DNA of 26,567 nucleotides from DATLBY01 sp035526665 (GCA_035526665.1 DATLBY010000414.1:1-26567), one strand, 5' to 3'. Shown: positions 6,135 through 15,419, numbered from the stretch's first letter. Numbers and translations: made by a program. The notes: generated by a model not told the origin, from the sequence alone.

Positions 6135-7199
6135 GTGCTCTTTTGGATTGCGGTCCTGGCGGCTGCGGCCATTTGCCTCGTCCTACTCACATCCCTTTTG
6201 CAATATAGATCCCTGCCCCAACTCCGCATGACGGTATTCGACCCGCCCTTTGATCTTACAGTCATCATTCCTGCGCGCAATGAAGAACAGAATATCGCGG
6301 CCGCAGTGAGATCATTTCCGGATGTCCGGGTCATTGTTGTGGACGACGGCTCGCAGGATAAGACGGCCGAGATCGCGCGATCCGCTGGAGCCGAGGTGGT
6401 CCCGGCGCCTCCGCTTAAAAAGGGACTGCCGGGCAAACCGGCGGCCTGCCAGGCAGGAGCCCAACTTGCCACAACGGAATGGCTGTTGTTTGTGGACGCC
6501 GATACTTCGTTTAGTCCGCAGTTCCTTCCTTCGCTGCTCGCGACTGCCAGGGACGAAGGGCTCGTAATGCTCACGGTTTATCTGCAGCAGCGCTGTTCCA
6601 CGCTGTGGGACAAGATCGTGATGCCGTACTTTTCCTGCCTTTTCTTTACCGGCGTCAATGCAAAAAAAGTAAACTCTCCGGCCTCCCTGGATGCGCTGGC
6701 AAATGGTCAATGCATTTTAGTGCGTCGAGGTCCCTACGAATTCATGGGGGGCCATGGAATGGTGGCGCGTAGCATCGTGGAAGATCTCAAGCTTGCCTCC
6801 CTGGCCAAACGTCACCGGATGAAAGTCCAGGTGGTGCGTGGCGAACACCTTGGCGCGGTACGACGCTATGAAGGCTTCAACGGCCTACGGCTCAATTTCG
6901 AGAAAAACAGTGTGGGATTTGCATCGGTCAATCCCCGCTGCGGCCTGAAGGTCACACTCGCATGTCTCGTTTTGACGTCATATTTGCCGGTACTTGCGGT
7001 TCTGCTATCGCAGCAGATGTGGTTCGCGGCCGCGCTCTTCGCAATTCTGCCTATCCTGCTGCTCCTTCCCTGGTACACCAGCGTCTTGGGCCTGATCTTG
7101 TCGCCGCTGGCCTTTTATATAGTTCCGGCCATTGCCCTGACGGCGATGCTCGCGGCAGTACATGACCGCACAGTAAAATGGAAAGGCCGTCCTATCTAA
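6135..7199 (+). CDS. Membrane-anchored family 2 glycosyltransferase
   Basis: 354 residues. An N-terminal membrane segment (about 1-22) precedes a GT-A domain with LTVIIPARNEE, VVDDGSQDKT (nucleotide-binding Asp pair), FVDADT (the DxD metal motif) and GGHGMVARSIVEDLKL, whose Glu-Asp is the likely catalytic-base region. Two to three C-terminal membrane segments follow (about 275-345). This layout resembles CrtQ-like carotenoid and other lipid-linked sugar transferases at the inner membrane. The acceptor is unknown, and no carotenoid or O-antigen genes are visible. An in-frame TAA at 6123-6125 makes the GTG at 6135 the most upstream usable start, and it has no ribosome-binding site. Its TAA is immediately followed by the ATG of the uronate-isomerase-like gene (TAAATG), implying coupled translation. 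Confidence 0.82.
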   Translation: MLFWIAVLAAAAICLVLLTSLLQYRSLPQLRMTVFDPPFDLTVIIPARNEEQNIAAAVRSFPDVRVIVVDDGSQDKTAEIARSAGAEVVPAPPLKKGLPGKPAACQAGAQLATTEWLLFVDADTSFSPQFLPSLLATARDEGLVMLTVYLQQRCSTLWDKIVMPYFSCLFFTGVNAKKVNSPASLDALANGQCILVRRGPYEFMGGHGMVARSIVEDLKLASLAKRHRMKVQVVRGEHLGAVRRYEGFNGLRLNFEKNSVGFASVNPRCGLKVTLACLVLTSYLPVLAVLLSQQMWFAAALFAILPILLLLPWYTSVLGLILSPLAFYIVPAIALTAMLAAVHDRTVKWKGRPI

Positions 7200-8462
7200 A
7201 TGCCCGAAAACGACTTTCGCAGCGATACCCAGATTTCCCAGGCGGTTGCCGAGGCGCTCCGCGACACCCAGTTCGTCGATGTGCACACGCATCTGTTCAT
7301 GCCGTCTCTCGGCTCGCTGGGTCTTTGGGGCATCGACGAACTGGTGACGTACCACTACCTGGAGGCCGAGCTCTTCCGCTCGTCTCAGGTGACCCCGGCG
7401 GAGTATTTCGCGCTGTCGCGCGCAGCCAAGGCTGACCTGATCTGGCGAACTCTCTTCGTTCAGAACGTGCCCGTTTCCGAAGCAACCCGCGGCGTTGTCG
7501 CCGTTTTGAACGCCTTTGGACTCCCGACCGTCAGCGACGACCTGAAAGTAGCGCGCGATTTTTTCGCTAACCAGGAAATACGTTCCCACATACGCCGCGT
7601 CTTCGAGTTGGCGGGTATCAGCGAAGTAGTCATGACAAACGATCCACTGGATCCCGCCGAAGCGCCGCTGTGGGAGCAGGGAATCGAGGCGGACCCGCAG
7701 TTTCACGCGGTGTTGCGTCTGGATCGCATCTTGAACAAATGGGCGGGTCACTGGCAAATTCTAGCGGCGCAAGGCTATGCGGTGGATGAAAACGCGGCCG
7801 GCAATTCCGCCGCCGAGGTACGCCGCTTCCTGGATAACTGGCGCCGCCGGATGAAGCCGGTCTACATGGCGGTCTCGCTGCCCGACACTTTTCAATATCC
7901 GGAGGACAGCGTGCGCGGACGGCTGCTGCGCGATGCCGTGCTGCCGGTATGCCGCGAACACAATCTGCCGTTATCACTGATGATCGGTGTGCGCTACCAG
8001 GTGAACCCCGCACTGTTGCTGGCCGGAGACGGAGTAGGGAAGGCGGACCTGCGCGCCCTCGAGCATATTTGCGCCGAGTCTCCACAGAACCGCTTTCTGG
8101 TGAGCGTCCTCAGCCGCGAAAATCAGCATGAGCTGTGCGTCTACGGGCGCAAGTTCGCCAACATGCTGCCGTTCGGCTGCTGGTGGTTCCTGAACAATCC
8201 TTCCGTGGTGGAAGAGATGACGCGCGAGCGGCTGGAGATGCTGGGAACGAGCTTCATTCCGCAGCATTCCGACGCACGGGTGTTGGAGCAGGTCATTTAC
8301 AAATGGCGGAATACGCGGCGCACGCTGGCTCCGATTCTGACAAACACCTTCACGCTGCTGGCGGAAGACGGCCGGCCGGTTAGCAAAGCGGATATCCAAC
8401 GCGAGATCCGCCGCCTCTTCAGAACCAACTTCGAATCCTGGGTCGGCCTGCCGCCATCCTGA
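7200..8462 (+). CDS. Uronate (glucuronate) isomerase-like amidohydrolase
   Basis: 420 residues of the amidohydrolase superfamily, closest in character to the uronate isomerase (UxaC) family. VDVHTH gives the beta-1 metal ligands His29 and His31. The C-terminal HSDAR gives Asp358 and Arg360, which match the conserved Asp and Arg of uronate isomerases. The FGCWWFLNNP and EEMTRERLEMLG segments are also of that type. Authentic UxaC proteins are around 470 residues and convert glucuronate or galacturonate to fructuronate or tagaturonate. This shorter version may act on a modified uronate or related sugar. No signal peptide is visible, so it is cytoplasmic. It abuts the glycosyltransferase with zero spacing and precedes a TonB-receptor/esterase/sulfatase block, which fits a role in uronate catabolism. 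Confidence 0.78.
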   Translation: MPENDFRSDTQISQAVAEALRDTQFVDVHTHLFMPSLGSLGLWGIDELVTYHYLEAELFRSSQVTPAEYFALSRAAKADLIWRTLFVQNVPVSEATRGVVAVLNAFGLPTVSDDLKVARDFFANQEIRSHIRRVFELAGISEVVMTNDPLDPAEAPLWEQGIEADPQFHAVLRLDRILNKWAGHWQILAAQGYAVDENAAGNSAAEVRRFLDNWRRRMKPVYMAVSLPDTFQYPEDSVRGRLLRDAVLPVCREHNLPLSLMIGVRYQVNPALLLAGDGVGKADLRALEHICAESPQNRFLVSVLSRENQHELCVYGRKFANMLPFGCWWFLNNPSVVEEMTRERLEMLGTSFIPQHSDARVLEQVIYKWRNTRRTLAPILTNTFTLLAEDGRPVSKADIQREIRRLFRTNFESWVGLPPS

Positions 8463-8475
8463 GGGCTTTTTTCTC

Positions 8476-8504
8476 GATCCCACGAACGTCAATCACCTGG
8501 GATC
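8476..8504 (+). other. Weak stem-loop after the uronate-isomerase-like gene
   Basis: GATCCCA (8476-8482) pairs with TGGGATC (8498-8504) across a 15-nt loop, followed by a short A tract and TTTT. It may be a poor terminator separating this gene from the TonB-receptor promoter. The rest of the 164-bp gap holds the promoter and RBS described separately. Confidence 0.3.
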
Positions 8505-8563
8505 AGGAATAAAAAAAATTTTCTCCTGCACAAGAACGCGTCCAGCAACTTGTCTCGTTCGTC

Positions 8564-8592
8564 TTGACCACTCCGGCTTTCAAACCTATACT
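8564..8592 (+). promoter_or_regulatory. Near-consensus sigma70 promoter of TonB receptor 1
   Basis: TTGACC (8564-8569), a 17-bp spacer and TATACT (8587-8592) match the sigma70 consensus at 10 of 12 positions with ideal spacing. GAGGAG (8611-8616) follows before the ATG at 8627. A longer reading from the TTG at 8564 would place the promoter inside the gene, so the ATG is preferred. Confidence 0.75.
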
Positions 8593-8626
8593 GAAGCAAT
8601 CTTTCCGCCTGAGGAGTAACGTTCAG

Positions 8627-11600
8627 ATGTCCTTTCTATCCTCATTTGTTGCATTATCGTCCGCTGTTCTCTTATGGACTGCATCGCTTGGGGCGCAGTT
8701 CACTACGGCAAGTCTAGGGGGAACCGTGCTGGATGCAAGCGGCGCTGCGGTGCCGCAGAGCACGGTGACGATTCTTAACAAGGATACGGGCTTCACTAAA
8801 ACGGGGACCTCTGCTGACGACGGAAGCTTCATATTTCCAGGATTGCCGGTCGGCAACTACCGGCTGACCATTGAGAAGACCGGATTCTCCACATATGTTC
8901 AGGAAGGCATTCAGTTGACGGTGAACCAGGCAGCCAGCCAAACGGCCACGCTGCAGGTGGGATCCGGCACGCAGGCGATCACCATAACGGCGGACGCGGC
9001 GATGCTCAACACCCAAATGGCGACCATCAGTCAACTAGTTAGCGAGAGACAGGTGACCAGCTTGCCACTGAACGGGCGGACGGCGCAGTCGCTGGTCTTC
9101 ATCGCGGCGGGCACGGTGGACGCAAGCGCGGTTCCGGGTGTTCGTGAGTCGGGCCAGGGCGGGTTATACCCAGGCGAGCAAATGGCGGCGGTGAGCGGCG
9201 GCGGCTCCAAGAACGTGAATTACCAAATGGACGGGGCGGGGCATAACGACACCTATGTGAACATGAACCTGCCGTTTCCCAACCCGGACGCGATTCAGGA
9301 ATTCAATCTCCAATCCAGCAGCATGTCAGCCGAGTACGGGGGTGCAGCAGCCACGGTCAATATCATAACCAAATCAGGGACCAATGTGCTTCATGGAAGC
9401 GCCTTCGAGTTTCTCCGAAACGGGGCCATGAATGCACGGAACTTTTTTGCGCCGACGCAGGACACGCTGAAGCGCAACCAGTTCGGCGCCACGGCCGGAG
9501 GCCCAATTAAGAAGGATGAGTTGTTTTTTTTCGGCACGTACCAGGGCACACGAATCCGCTCGGCTCCGGCGGGAAGAATCGCATTTGTGCCCACCGCGGC
9601 CGAGCGCAGCGGCGAGTTCCCGGGAACTTCGAAACAACTGATGGATCCGAATACGGGGACTCCTTTTCCCGGCAATCGGATCCCGCTGAGCCTGTTTAGC
9701 GGCCCTGCGAAGTACTTCCTCAACAGGATTCCACTACCCAACGGTCCAGGACAGGAATTGACCTACCAGGGTCCGTCGGCGGCCCAGAGGGATGACCAGT
9801 TGATGGGCAAGATTGACTGGATGCGCAAAATGAACCGTGTGAGCGGACGCTATTTCTATACAAAATTTACGCAGAAGCCGGACTTCGAGGGAGTGAAGAA
9901 AAACCTGCTAGCCATGGACAGTGGAGGCAACGAGGTACGCGTGCAAACGCTGGCCCTGGATCACGTTCTTACGGCCTCTCCGACGGTGTTGTTCAACACG
10001 TGGTTTGGGTGGAATTCGCAGGTGGGTGGTTCCCGTTCCGGCATCCCAGACAGTGCTGACGCCATCACGTTTCCGGCTGCGGGAGTGAAAATCGCCGGAG
10101 GGGCGACCGGCATTCCACCGGCGATTGAAGGGTTGAACGTTTCTGGGTTTTTCAATGCCGGAAGCACGCATTTTGGCGACTTCAACCGGGGCGACTGGCG
10201 GATCCGGGAGGGAGTGACGGTGGTGCGGGGTTCGCACGAACTCATCGTGGGAGGCGAAGTGGCTCGACTGCTCCAGGATATTAAAAACACCAACACTCAG
10301 TCGGGCGTTTTCACGTTCTCAAATCAGCTCTCCGGGTCTAACCTGGTGGATTTTCTGCTCGGTGCGGCCACACAGTTCAATCAGGGTGCGGGCCAATATC
10401 AGAACCTGCGGGGCACCACCTACAGCCTCTTCGTGCAGGACAACTGGCGGGTCACGCAGCGGCTGATGTTGAATCTGGGTGTTCGCTGGGATCCGTATTG
10501 GCCTTACAGCGAGATTAAGAACCGGATTCCCTGCTTCCTGCCAGGGCAAAAGTCCTCTCGCTATCCGAACGCGCCGGCGGGGCTGGTCTTTGGCGGAGAT
10601 CCCGGGTGCCCCGCGGGATCGGGACAGGATGCCACGCTCGCCAACGTCGCACCGCGCCTTGGCTTCGCCTACCGTATCAGCCCGAAGATGTCGATCCGCG
10701 GCGGCGCGGGCGTCTATTACTCGATTCCAGCTTCTCTGACCTACAACGGTACTGCGGCGACGGCCCCGTTCAACCCACGCTTTCTGCTGACTCGCGTCTC
10801 TTTTGAGGATCCATACGGCAGCGCAGGCATTGTCAATCCTTTTCCGGCGCAATATGGGGCAGGTTCCGTACAAGGACCGGAGGCTCAGTTCACCCTGCCG
10901 ACACAGGTTAACAAAAGCTTCGGCAAGGAAACCCGGCTGGGTACACTCGGGACCTGGAACTTGACTCTGGAGCGGCAACTAGGCGCCAGCTGGTTGCTCA
11001 GTGCGTCTTATCTCGGCAACGGCGGGTACCACCTGTATGGATCAACGGAATTGAACCCGGCCATCTACATTCCCGGGGCATCAACCGTGGGGAATACGCA
11101 GGCGCGCCGGCGGGTTCAGGGCATCAGCACAGTGAGCGGAGTGCGAACCGACTTCAACTCGCATTATCACTCGCTCCAGTTGAACGTCGAGAAGCGATTC
11201 AGCAGCGGGCTTTCGCTGCTGGCAAATTACGCGTGGTCGAAGAAAATCGATAACCTCGCCAGTACCAACCCCTACAACCGTAACTTCGACCATGGATTGG
11301 CGAATGAGCACGTTCCGCACATCTTCCATCTCACGACTGTGTGGATGATTCCAGCGCCGGGACTTCGAGGGATCGCCGGCGGTGTGTTCCAAGGCTGGGG
11401 GCTTACGTCATTAACCACGTGGCGCGGCGGTTTCCCGTTCAGCGTCGGCAGCGGCCGGGATAACGCCTTTAGCGGAGTCGGTAGCGACCGGGCCGATTTC
11501 ATTGGCAGCGGCTTGCAACAGGCGAAGCTGAGCGGACAGTCACACGCGCAGCAAATTCAGCGTTTTTTCGATACATCACTTTTCGTGCCTAATGCCATCG

Positions 11601-11848
11601 GCACGTTCGGCAACTCCGGGAGGAATATCCTGGTGGGTCCACGCTTCTTCGATACAGACCTGGGCCTGACGAAAGACATTCACATCACCGAAAAGTCGAA
11701 TGTGCAATTCCGCGCGGAGTTCTTCAACGTATTTAATAATGTAAACTTCTCCAATCCTGGAAGTACGCTTGGGTCTGCGAGTCTCGGAAAGATTACCTCG
11801 GCAAGCGATCCGCGCATATTACAGCTTGCCTTGAAGTTCATGTTTTGA
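8627..11848 (+). CDS. Oar-like TonB-dependent receptor 1 with carboxypeptidase-regulatory domain
   Basis: 1073 residues. A Sec signal peptide (hydrophobic stretch ending SLGAQF) is followed by a carboxypeptidase-regulatory-like beta-sandwich (about residues 28-110; GTVLDASGAAVPQ, GSFIFPGLPVGNYRLTIE). The plug domain has LPLNGRTAQSLVF and the VNIITKSGTN motif, and a large outer-membrane barrel ends in LALKFMF with a terminal Phe. This is the Oar-type receptor expanded in Acidobacteriota and Myxococcota, thought to import polymers or large ligands with TonB energy. The ATG at 8627 is chosen because GAGGAG lies about 10 bases upstream and a promoter precedes it. There is no SusD-like lipoprotein next to it. 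The esterase and sulfatase genes follow on the same strand, suggesting a polysaccharide ligand; the ligand is not known. Confidence 0.93.
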   Translation: MSFLSSFVALSSAVLLWTASLGAQFTTASLGGTVLDASGAAVPQSTVTILNKDTGFTKTGTSADDGSFIFPGLPVGNYRLTIEKTGFSTYVQEGIQLTVNQAASQTATLQVGSGTQAITITADAAMLNTQMATISQLVSERQVTSLPLNGRTAQSLVFIAAGTVDASAVPGVRESGQGGLYPGEQMAAVSGGGSKNVNYQMDGAGHNDTYVNMNLPFPNPDAIQEFNLQSSSMSAEYGGAAATVNIITKSGTNVLHGSAFEFLRNGAMNARNFFAPTQDTLKRNQFGATAGGPIKKDELFFFGTYQGTRIRSAPAGRIAFVPTAAERSGEFPGTSKQLMDPNTGTPFPGNRIPLSLFSGPAKYFLNRIPLPNGPGQELTYQGPSAAQRDDQLMGKIDWMRKMNRVSGRYFYTKFTQKPDFEGVKKNLLAMDSGGNEVRVQTLALDHVLTASPTVLFNTWFGWNSQVGGSRSGIPDSADAITFPAAGVKIAGGATGIPPAIEGLNVSGFFNAGSTHFGDFNRGDWRIREGVTVVRGSHELIVGGEVARLLQDIKNTNTQSGVFTFSNQLSGSNLVDFLLGAATQFNQGAGQYQNLRGTTYSLFVQDNWRVTQRLMLNLGVRWDPYWPYSEIKNRIPCFLPGQKSSRYPNAPAGLVFGGDPGCPAGSGQDATLANVAPRLGFAYRISPKMSIRGGAGVYYSIPASLTYNGTAATAPFNPRFLLTRVSFEDPYGSAGIVNPFPAQYGAGSVQGPEAQFTLPTQVNKSFGKETRLGTLGTWNLTLERQLGASWLLSASYLGNGGYHLYGSTELNPAIYIPGASTVGNTQARRRVQGISTVSGVRTDFNSHYHSLQLNVEKRFSSGLSLLANYAWSKKIDNLASTNPYNRNFDHGLANEHVPHIFHLTTVWMIPAPGLRGIAGGVFQGWGLTSLTTWRGGFPFSVGSGRDNAFSGVGSDRADFIGSGLQQAKLSGQSHAQQIQRFFDTSLFVPNAIGTFGNSGRNILVGPRFFDTDLGLTKDIHITEKSNVQFRAEFFNVFNNVNFSNPGSTLGSASLGKITSASDPRILQLALKFMF

Positions 11849-11869
11849 GCCGTACGCGCGGCGCGGGAA

Positions 11870-11886
11870 GCGAAATTGCATTTCGC
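11870..11886 (+). other. Perfect 7-bp hairpin between receptor 1 and the esterase gene
   Basis: GCGAAAT - TGC - ATTTCGC. No T tract follows, so it is more likely an mRNA-stability or partial-attenuation element that sets different levels of receptor and enzyme. The gap between the two genes is 70 bp. Confidence 0.4.
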
Positions 11887-11918
11887 GGCAAAATTCCAAA
11901 GTCGGGAAGGCGGGGTGA

Positions 11919-13904
11919 ATGGATCTAACGAGAAGGGAATTGCTGGCGTTTGCGCCTCTGGCATACCAGGCAAACGGCGGCGCCACTCCGGCTGGAGACG
12001 TATTGTGGGACTACTTTGTCCGGAGACTAAGCGCGGCGGATGAGCAGCGCCGGCGAAAGCTTGCGTCGCTCGGAACGGTGGCGGAACTCACGGCTTTGCG
12101 GACGCGGGTGCGCGGAAACCTGCTCGCAGACATCGGCGGCTTCCCGGAGCGTACTCCCCTCAATGCGAAGCAGACCGGAGTTCTGGAGCGTTCCGATTAT
12201 GTAATTGAGAAGATCCTCTTCGAGAGCCGCCCGCGGTTTTATGTGACCGCCAGCATATACCGTCCCAAGTCCGCCGGGATGCGGCGTCCCGCGGTCATTC
12301 AATCCTGCGGACATTACGTGGAAGGCAAGGCTGCTGCCGACTACCAGCGCACCTCCATCGGTCTGGCAAGGAAAGGCTTCGTTGTTCTTACCTTCGACCC
12401 GCTGGGCCAGAGCGAGCGCCGCATGTACCAGGAGGTGTGGGACAAAAACCCGGACGCATCCGCCACCAGTGAACATGCCATTGCCGGCCGCCCGTGCTTT
12501 CTTTTAGGCCGGACGCTGGCTCACTACCGGATCTGGGATGCGATCCGCGCCCTGGACTATTTGGAAACGCGGCCCGACGTGGACAAGGCGCACCTGGGAA
12601 TGGTCGGGCACTCCGGCGGCGGCATGATGACGCTGCTGACCGCGGCGCTGGAGGACCGGCTGCAGGCTGTGATGTCCTGCTGCGCGGTGACAAGCTTCTA
12701 TCACAAGTTCCGGGCCTTTCTTCCCGGCGATCCGGAGCAGGTGATACCGAGAATATACGAGCAGGGCATCGATCATCCTGAACTGATCGCCTCCGTGGCG
12801 CCGCGGGCATTTCTCATCGGCGCCGCCCAGCGGGACTTCGTGCCACTTGACGGAGCTCGCAGAACCTACGAGGAAGCGAAACAGGCCTTTGCCATCGCTG
12901 GCGTGCCGGACCGGCTCGGCAAAACGGAAACAAACGACGAGCACAAAATGAACCAGGAGCTGCGCGAGGCCTGTTGCGCCTGGATGCTGAAGCACCTGGC
13001 TGGCGAGTCGGGCGATACGCGGGAAAGGGACTGTCAAATCGAGACACCGGCTGACCTGTGGTGCACCCCGAATGGCCGCTCCATGGAGATAGCCGGCGCC
13101 CGCAGTATTTTTGATCTGAATCGGGACTACAGCCGGCAGCTGCAGTCGTCGCGAAAAGGCGTCCAGCGGCAGGATGTGCTGCGGTTGTTGGCATTGCCGG
13201 CTATGCGCGTGGAATCCCGGAGGTTGAACGACGGACCAACCGGCTTTCGAATCGAATCCGAATCCGGAGTAGAGCTGCCCGCAACGCTTTCGGGGCCAAA
13301 ACATACAGAGATTTTGCTGATTCTTGCCGCCGAACAGGGCCGCAACTCTCCAGCTGCCAGGAATCTAAGCCGTCATCTGATGGAAGCGGGATACCCGGTA
13401 CTCGGCGTGGACCTGCGGGGCTGGGGCGAGACCGCTCCGAAAGCCGCTAGCCAGTTCGTAAAGGCGCCCGGAGAAGAATTCTTCGCGGTTCACGGCATTG
13501 AATTAGGGCGGCCGATTCTGGGCATGAGGGTACATGACCTGCTTGCGGCGGTGCGCCTCATGCAGGGGCAATATAAAAAGATTTATGCGATCGGTTTGGA
13601 GGCCGGCGGACTAGTCGTTCTCCATGCGGCGGCCGTCGATAACTCTATCTCAGGCGTGGCCACCTATCTGACCCTGAACTCGTACCAGGACGTCCTCGAG
13701 CGCCCTGTTTCCCATGAGCCGCTCGCCAGCTTTGTGCCCTCCGCGCTGGCATACTATGATCTGGCAGAGCTTTCCCGCATCATCGCGCCTCGGCCGGCAG
13801 TTGCCATCCAACCCCGCGATTCCATGAGGCGGCCCTACACGAGCGCTTTGCCGGAGGAAACGGTCGCGCGGAAGATTCTGAGTGGTCTGCATTTGCGGCG
13901 CTGA
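11919..13904 (+). CDS. Two-domain alpha/beta hydrolase (acetylxylan-esterase/dienelactone-hydrolase-like), exported
   Basis: 661 residues. The N-terminus MDLTRRELLAFAPLAY looks like a short Tat signal. Domain 1 (about 60-360) has the nucleophile elbow GHSGGG with Ser232, Asp306 in AAQRDFVPLD and His342 in DEHKMNQ, a complete Ser-Asp-His set in the right order. Domain 2 (about 440-645) repeats the fold (LILAAEQGRN, VLGVDLRGWGE) but its elbow reads GLEAGG with Glu561 in place of Ser, so it is probably non-catalytic. Esterases of this kind remove acyl groups from polysaccharides. The gene lies 70 bp after a TonB receptor and 54 bp before a sulfatase, so all three probably form one transcription unit. 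The exact substrate cannot be read from sequence. Confidence 0.78.
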   Translation: MDLTRRELLAFAPLAYQANGGATPAGDVLWDYFVRRLSAADEQRRRKLASLGTVAELTALRTRVRGNLLADIGGFPERTPLNAKQTGVLERSDYVIEKILFESRPRFYVTASIYRPKSAGMRRPAVIQSCGHYVEGKAAADYQRTSIGLARKGFVVLTFDPLGQSERRMYQEVWDKNPDASATSEHAIAGRPCFLLGRTLAHYRIWDAIRALDYLETRPDVDKAHLGMVGHSGGGMMTLLTAALEDRLQAVMSCCAVTSFYHKFRAFLPGDPEQVIPRIYEQGIDHPELIASVAPRAFLIGAAQRDFVPLDGARRTYEEAKQAFAIAGVPDRLGKTETNDEHKMNQELREACCAWMLKHLAGESGDTRERDCQIETPADLWCTPNGRSMEIAGARSIFDLNRDYSRQLQSSRKGVQRQDVLRLLALPAMRVESRRLNDGPTGFRIESESGVELPATLSGPKHTEILLILAAEQGRNSPAARNLSRHLMEAGYPVLGVDLRGWGETAPKAASQFVKAPGEEFFAVHGIELGRPILGMRVHDLLAAVRLMQGQYKKIYAIGLEAGGLVVLHAAAVDNSISGVATYLTLNSYQDVLERPVSHEPLASFVPSALAYYDLAELSRIIAPRPAVAIQPRDSMRRPYTSALPEETVARKILSGLHLRR

Positions 13905-13958
13905 TAGGTGCCCACCGTGGCGAATGACTGAAGAGCAATTTTGGAAGGAGATGCTGGA

Positions 13959-15335
13959 TTGAAGCGACGTGAGTTTCTTGGGCTTACAACGATGTCGTTG
14001 TCTTCGCGTGCGCGGGGTCAACACCGGCCGGAGCGCGCTGCTCAGCCGAATTTCATTTTCATCATGGCGGACGACCTCGGCGTTTACGATCTCGGCTGCT
14101 ATGGCCAAAAATTGATCCATACTCCGAACATAGATCGGCTTGCCGCCGAGGGCATGCGATTCACGGACGCTTACGCTGGAGCCACCGTGTGCGCGCCTTC
14201 TCGAAGCGTATTGATGACCGGACAGCATACCGGCCACACAACCGTCCGCTCGAATGAGTCTCTCCGCACCGGACGGCGCGTTTCGTTGACCGCCGATGAC
14301 GTTACCGTGGCTGAAATCCTGAAAGGTCCTGAATGGCGGGACGCCTTCGATGACAAGCGCGGCTATGCCACAGCCATCTTCGGCAAATGGGGACTCGGCG
14401 AGCCGGGCACGCCCGGTCTGCCGAACGATCATGGTTTTGACGAATGGTTCGGGTTCCTCAATCAACAACATGCGCACGGTCACTTCCCGGAATATCTCTG
14501 GCGCAACAAAGGCAAGGAAACGCTGAAAGGAAATCTGGGAGGCGGCCGCCGCGAGTACGCATCGGACCTTTTCGCCCGGGAAGCGCTGTACTTTATCGAA
14601 CGGCACAGGTATGAGCCCTTCTACCTATACTTCACACCCACTGTGCCACACGCCCGGTTTGAAACGCCCAGCCTGGGCTCCTATGCGAATGAATCATGGC
14701 CGGACGAGGCTAAAAATTATGCCGCGATGGTTTCCAGGATGGACGCGTACGTCGGCCAAATCATGGCCAAGCTCAAAGAGACCGGATTGGATGAAAACAC
14801 GGTGGTGTTCTTCACCAGCGACAACGGCGGAATTTTTGAGTTCCAGCCGTTCCACACGAACGGGCCGCTGCGCGCGAAGAAAGGTTCGATCTACGAAGGG
14901 GGCATCCGAGTGCCGATGATCGTCCGCTGGCCCGGCCACATCCGGGCGGGCGCCGTCAGCAATTATCCATGGTCGTTTTGCGACGTCTTGCCCACGTTGG
15001 CCGACCTGGCCGGCTGCCGGGGCTTGCCTCGGAACATCGATGGCGTTTCGGTCGCCCCCGCTTTGACGGGCAGACCCCAGAAGGCGGAGCGGCCGATGTA
15101 CTGGGAGTCGTACGAGGAGCGTGGATTTCACCAGGCCGTCCGGATGGGGCGATGGAAGGGCGTGCGCCACGGGCTCACCCGTCCGCTGGAACTGTACGAT
15201 CTGCAGACCGACATTGCAGAGTCGAAAGATGTAGCCGGCCTTCACAAAGAGGTCGTTACCAGAATGGAAGAGTACTTGCGGGATTGCCGGACAGAGTCGG
15301 CGGACTATCCGGTCCAGCGGAAATTGCCATCCTAA
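13959..15335 (+). CDS. Tat-exported type I sulfatase (arylsulfatase A family)
   Basis: 458 residues. FIFIMADDLG gives the metal-binding Asp38 and Asp39. CAPSR at 78-82 is the formylglycine signature (CxPSR), so the enzyme needs maturation by an FGE-type or anSME enzyme, and neither is visible here. KWGLGEPG, TPTVPHARF and FFTSDNGG supply the rest of the active site. The start is taken as the TTG at 13959, because GGAAGGAG lies eight bases upstream and it yields a clean Tat signal, KRREFLGLTT. A TTG six codons earlier (13941) overlaps that ribosome-binding site. Type I sulfatases hydrolyse sulfate esters on glycans, and the receptor/esterase neighbours support a sulfated polysaccharide. The substrate subfamily cannot be assigned by eye. 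Confidence 0.92.
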   Translation: MKRREFLGLTTMSLSSRARGQHRPERAAQPNFIFIMADDLGVYDLGCYGQKLIHTPNIDRLAAEGMRFTDAYAGATVCAPSRSVLMTGQHTGHTTVRSNESLRTGRRVSLTADDVTVAEILKGPEWRDAFDDKRGYATAIFGKWGLGEPGTPGLPNDHGFDEWFGFLNQQHAHGHFPEYLWRNKGKETLKGNLGGGRREYASDLFAREALYFIERHRYEPFYLYFTPTVPHARFETPSLGSYANESWPDEAKNYAAMVSRMDAYVGQIMAKLKETGLDENTVVFFTSDNGGIFEFQPFHTNGPLRAKKGSIYEGGIRVPMIVRWPGHIRAGAVSNYPWSFCDVLPTLADLAGCRGLPRNIDGVSVAPALTGRPQKAERPMYWESYEERGFHQAVRMGRWKGVRHGLTRPLELYDLQTDIAESKDVAGLHKEVVTRMEEYLRDCRTESADYPVQRKLPS

Positions 15336-15369
15336 TGCCATCGATTCAGATGGATTGCGGCATGCTCAA

Positions 15370-15399
15370 TTGACTCAGCGCGGCTACTTCTAATAAACT
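15370..15399 (+). promoter_or_regulatory. Putative sigma70 promoter of TonB receptor 2
   Basis: TTGACT (15370-15375), an 18-bp spacer and TAAACT (15394-15399), about 20 bp upstream of the ATG at 15420. Together with the promoter of receptor 1, it suggests that each receptor is transcribed separately rather than from a single long operon. Confidence 0.5.
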
Positions 15400-15419
15400 T
15401 CGATCACTTCGGGTGTTCT

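Noticed and set aside
8564..8626. N-terminal extension of TonB receptor 1 from the TTG at 8564
   Set aside because: The TTG is the -35 box of a near-consensus promoter, and the ATG at 8627 has a proper RBS and begins a clean signal peptide.
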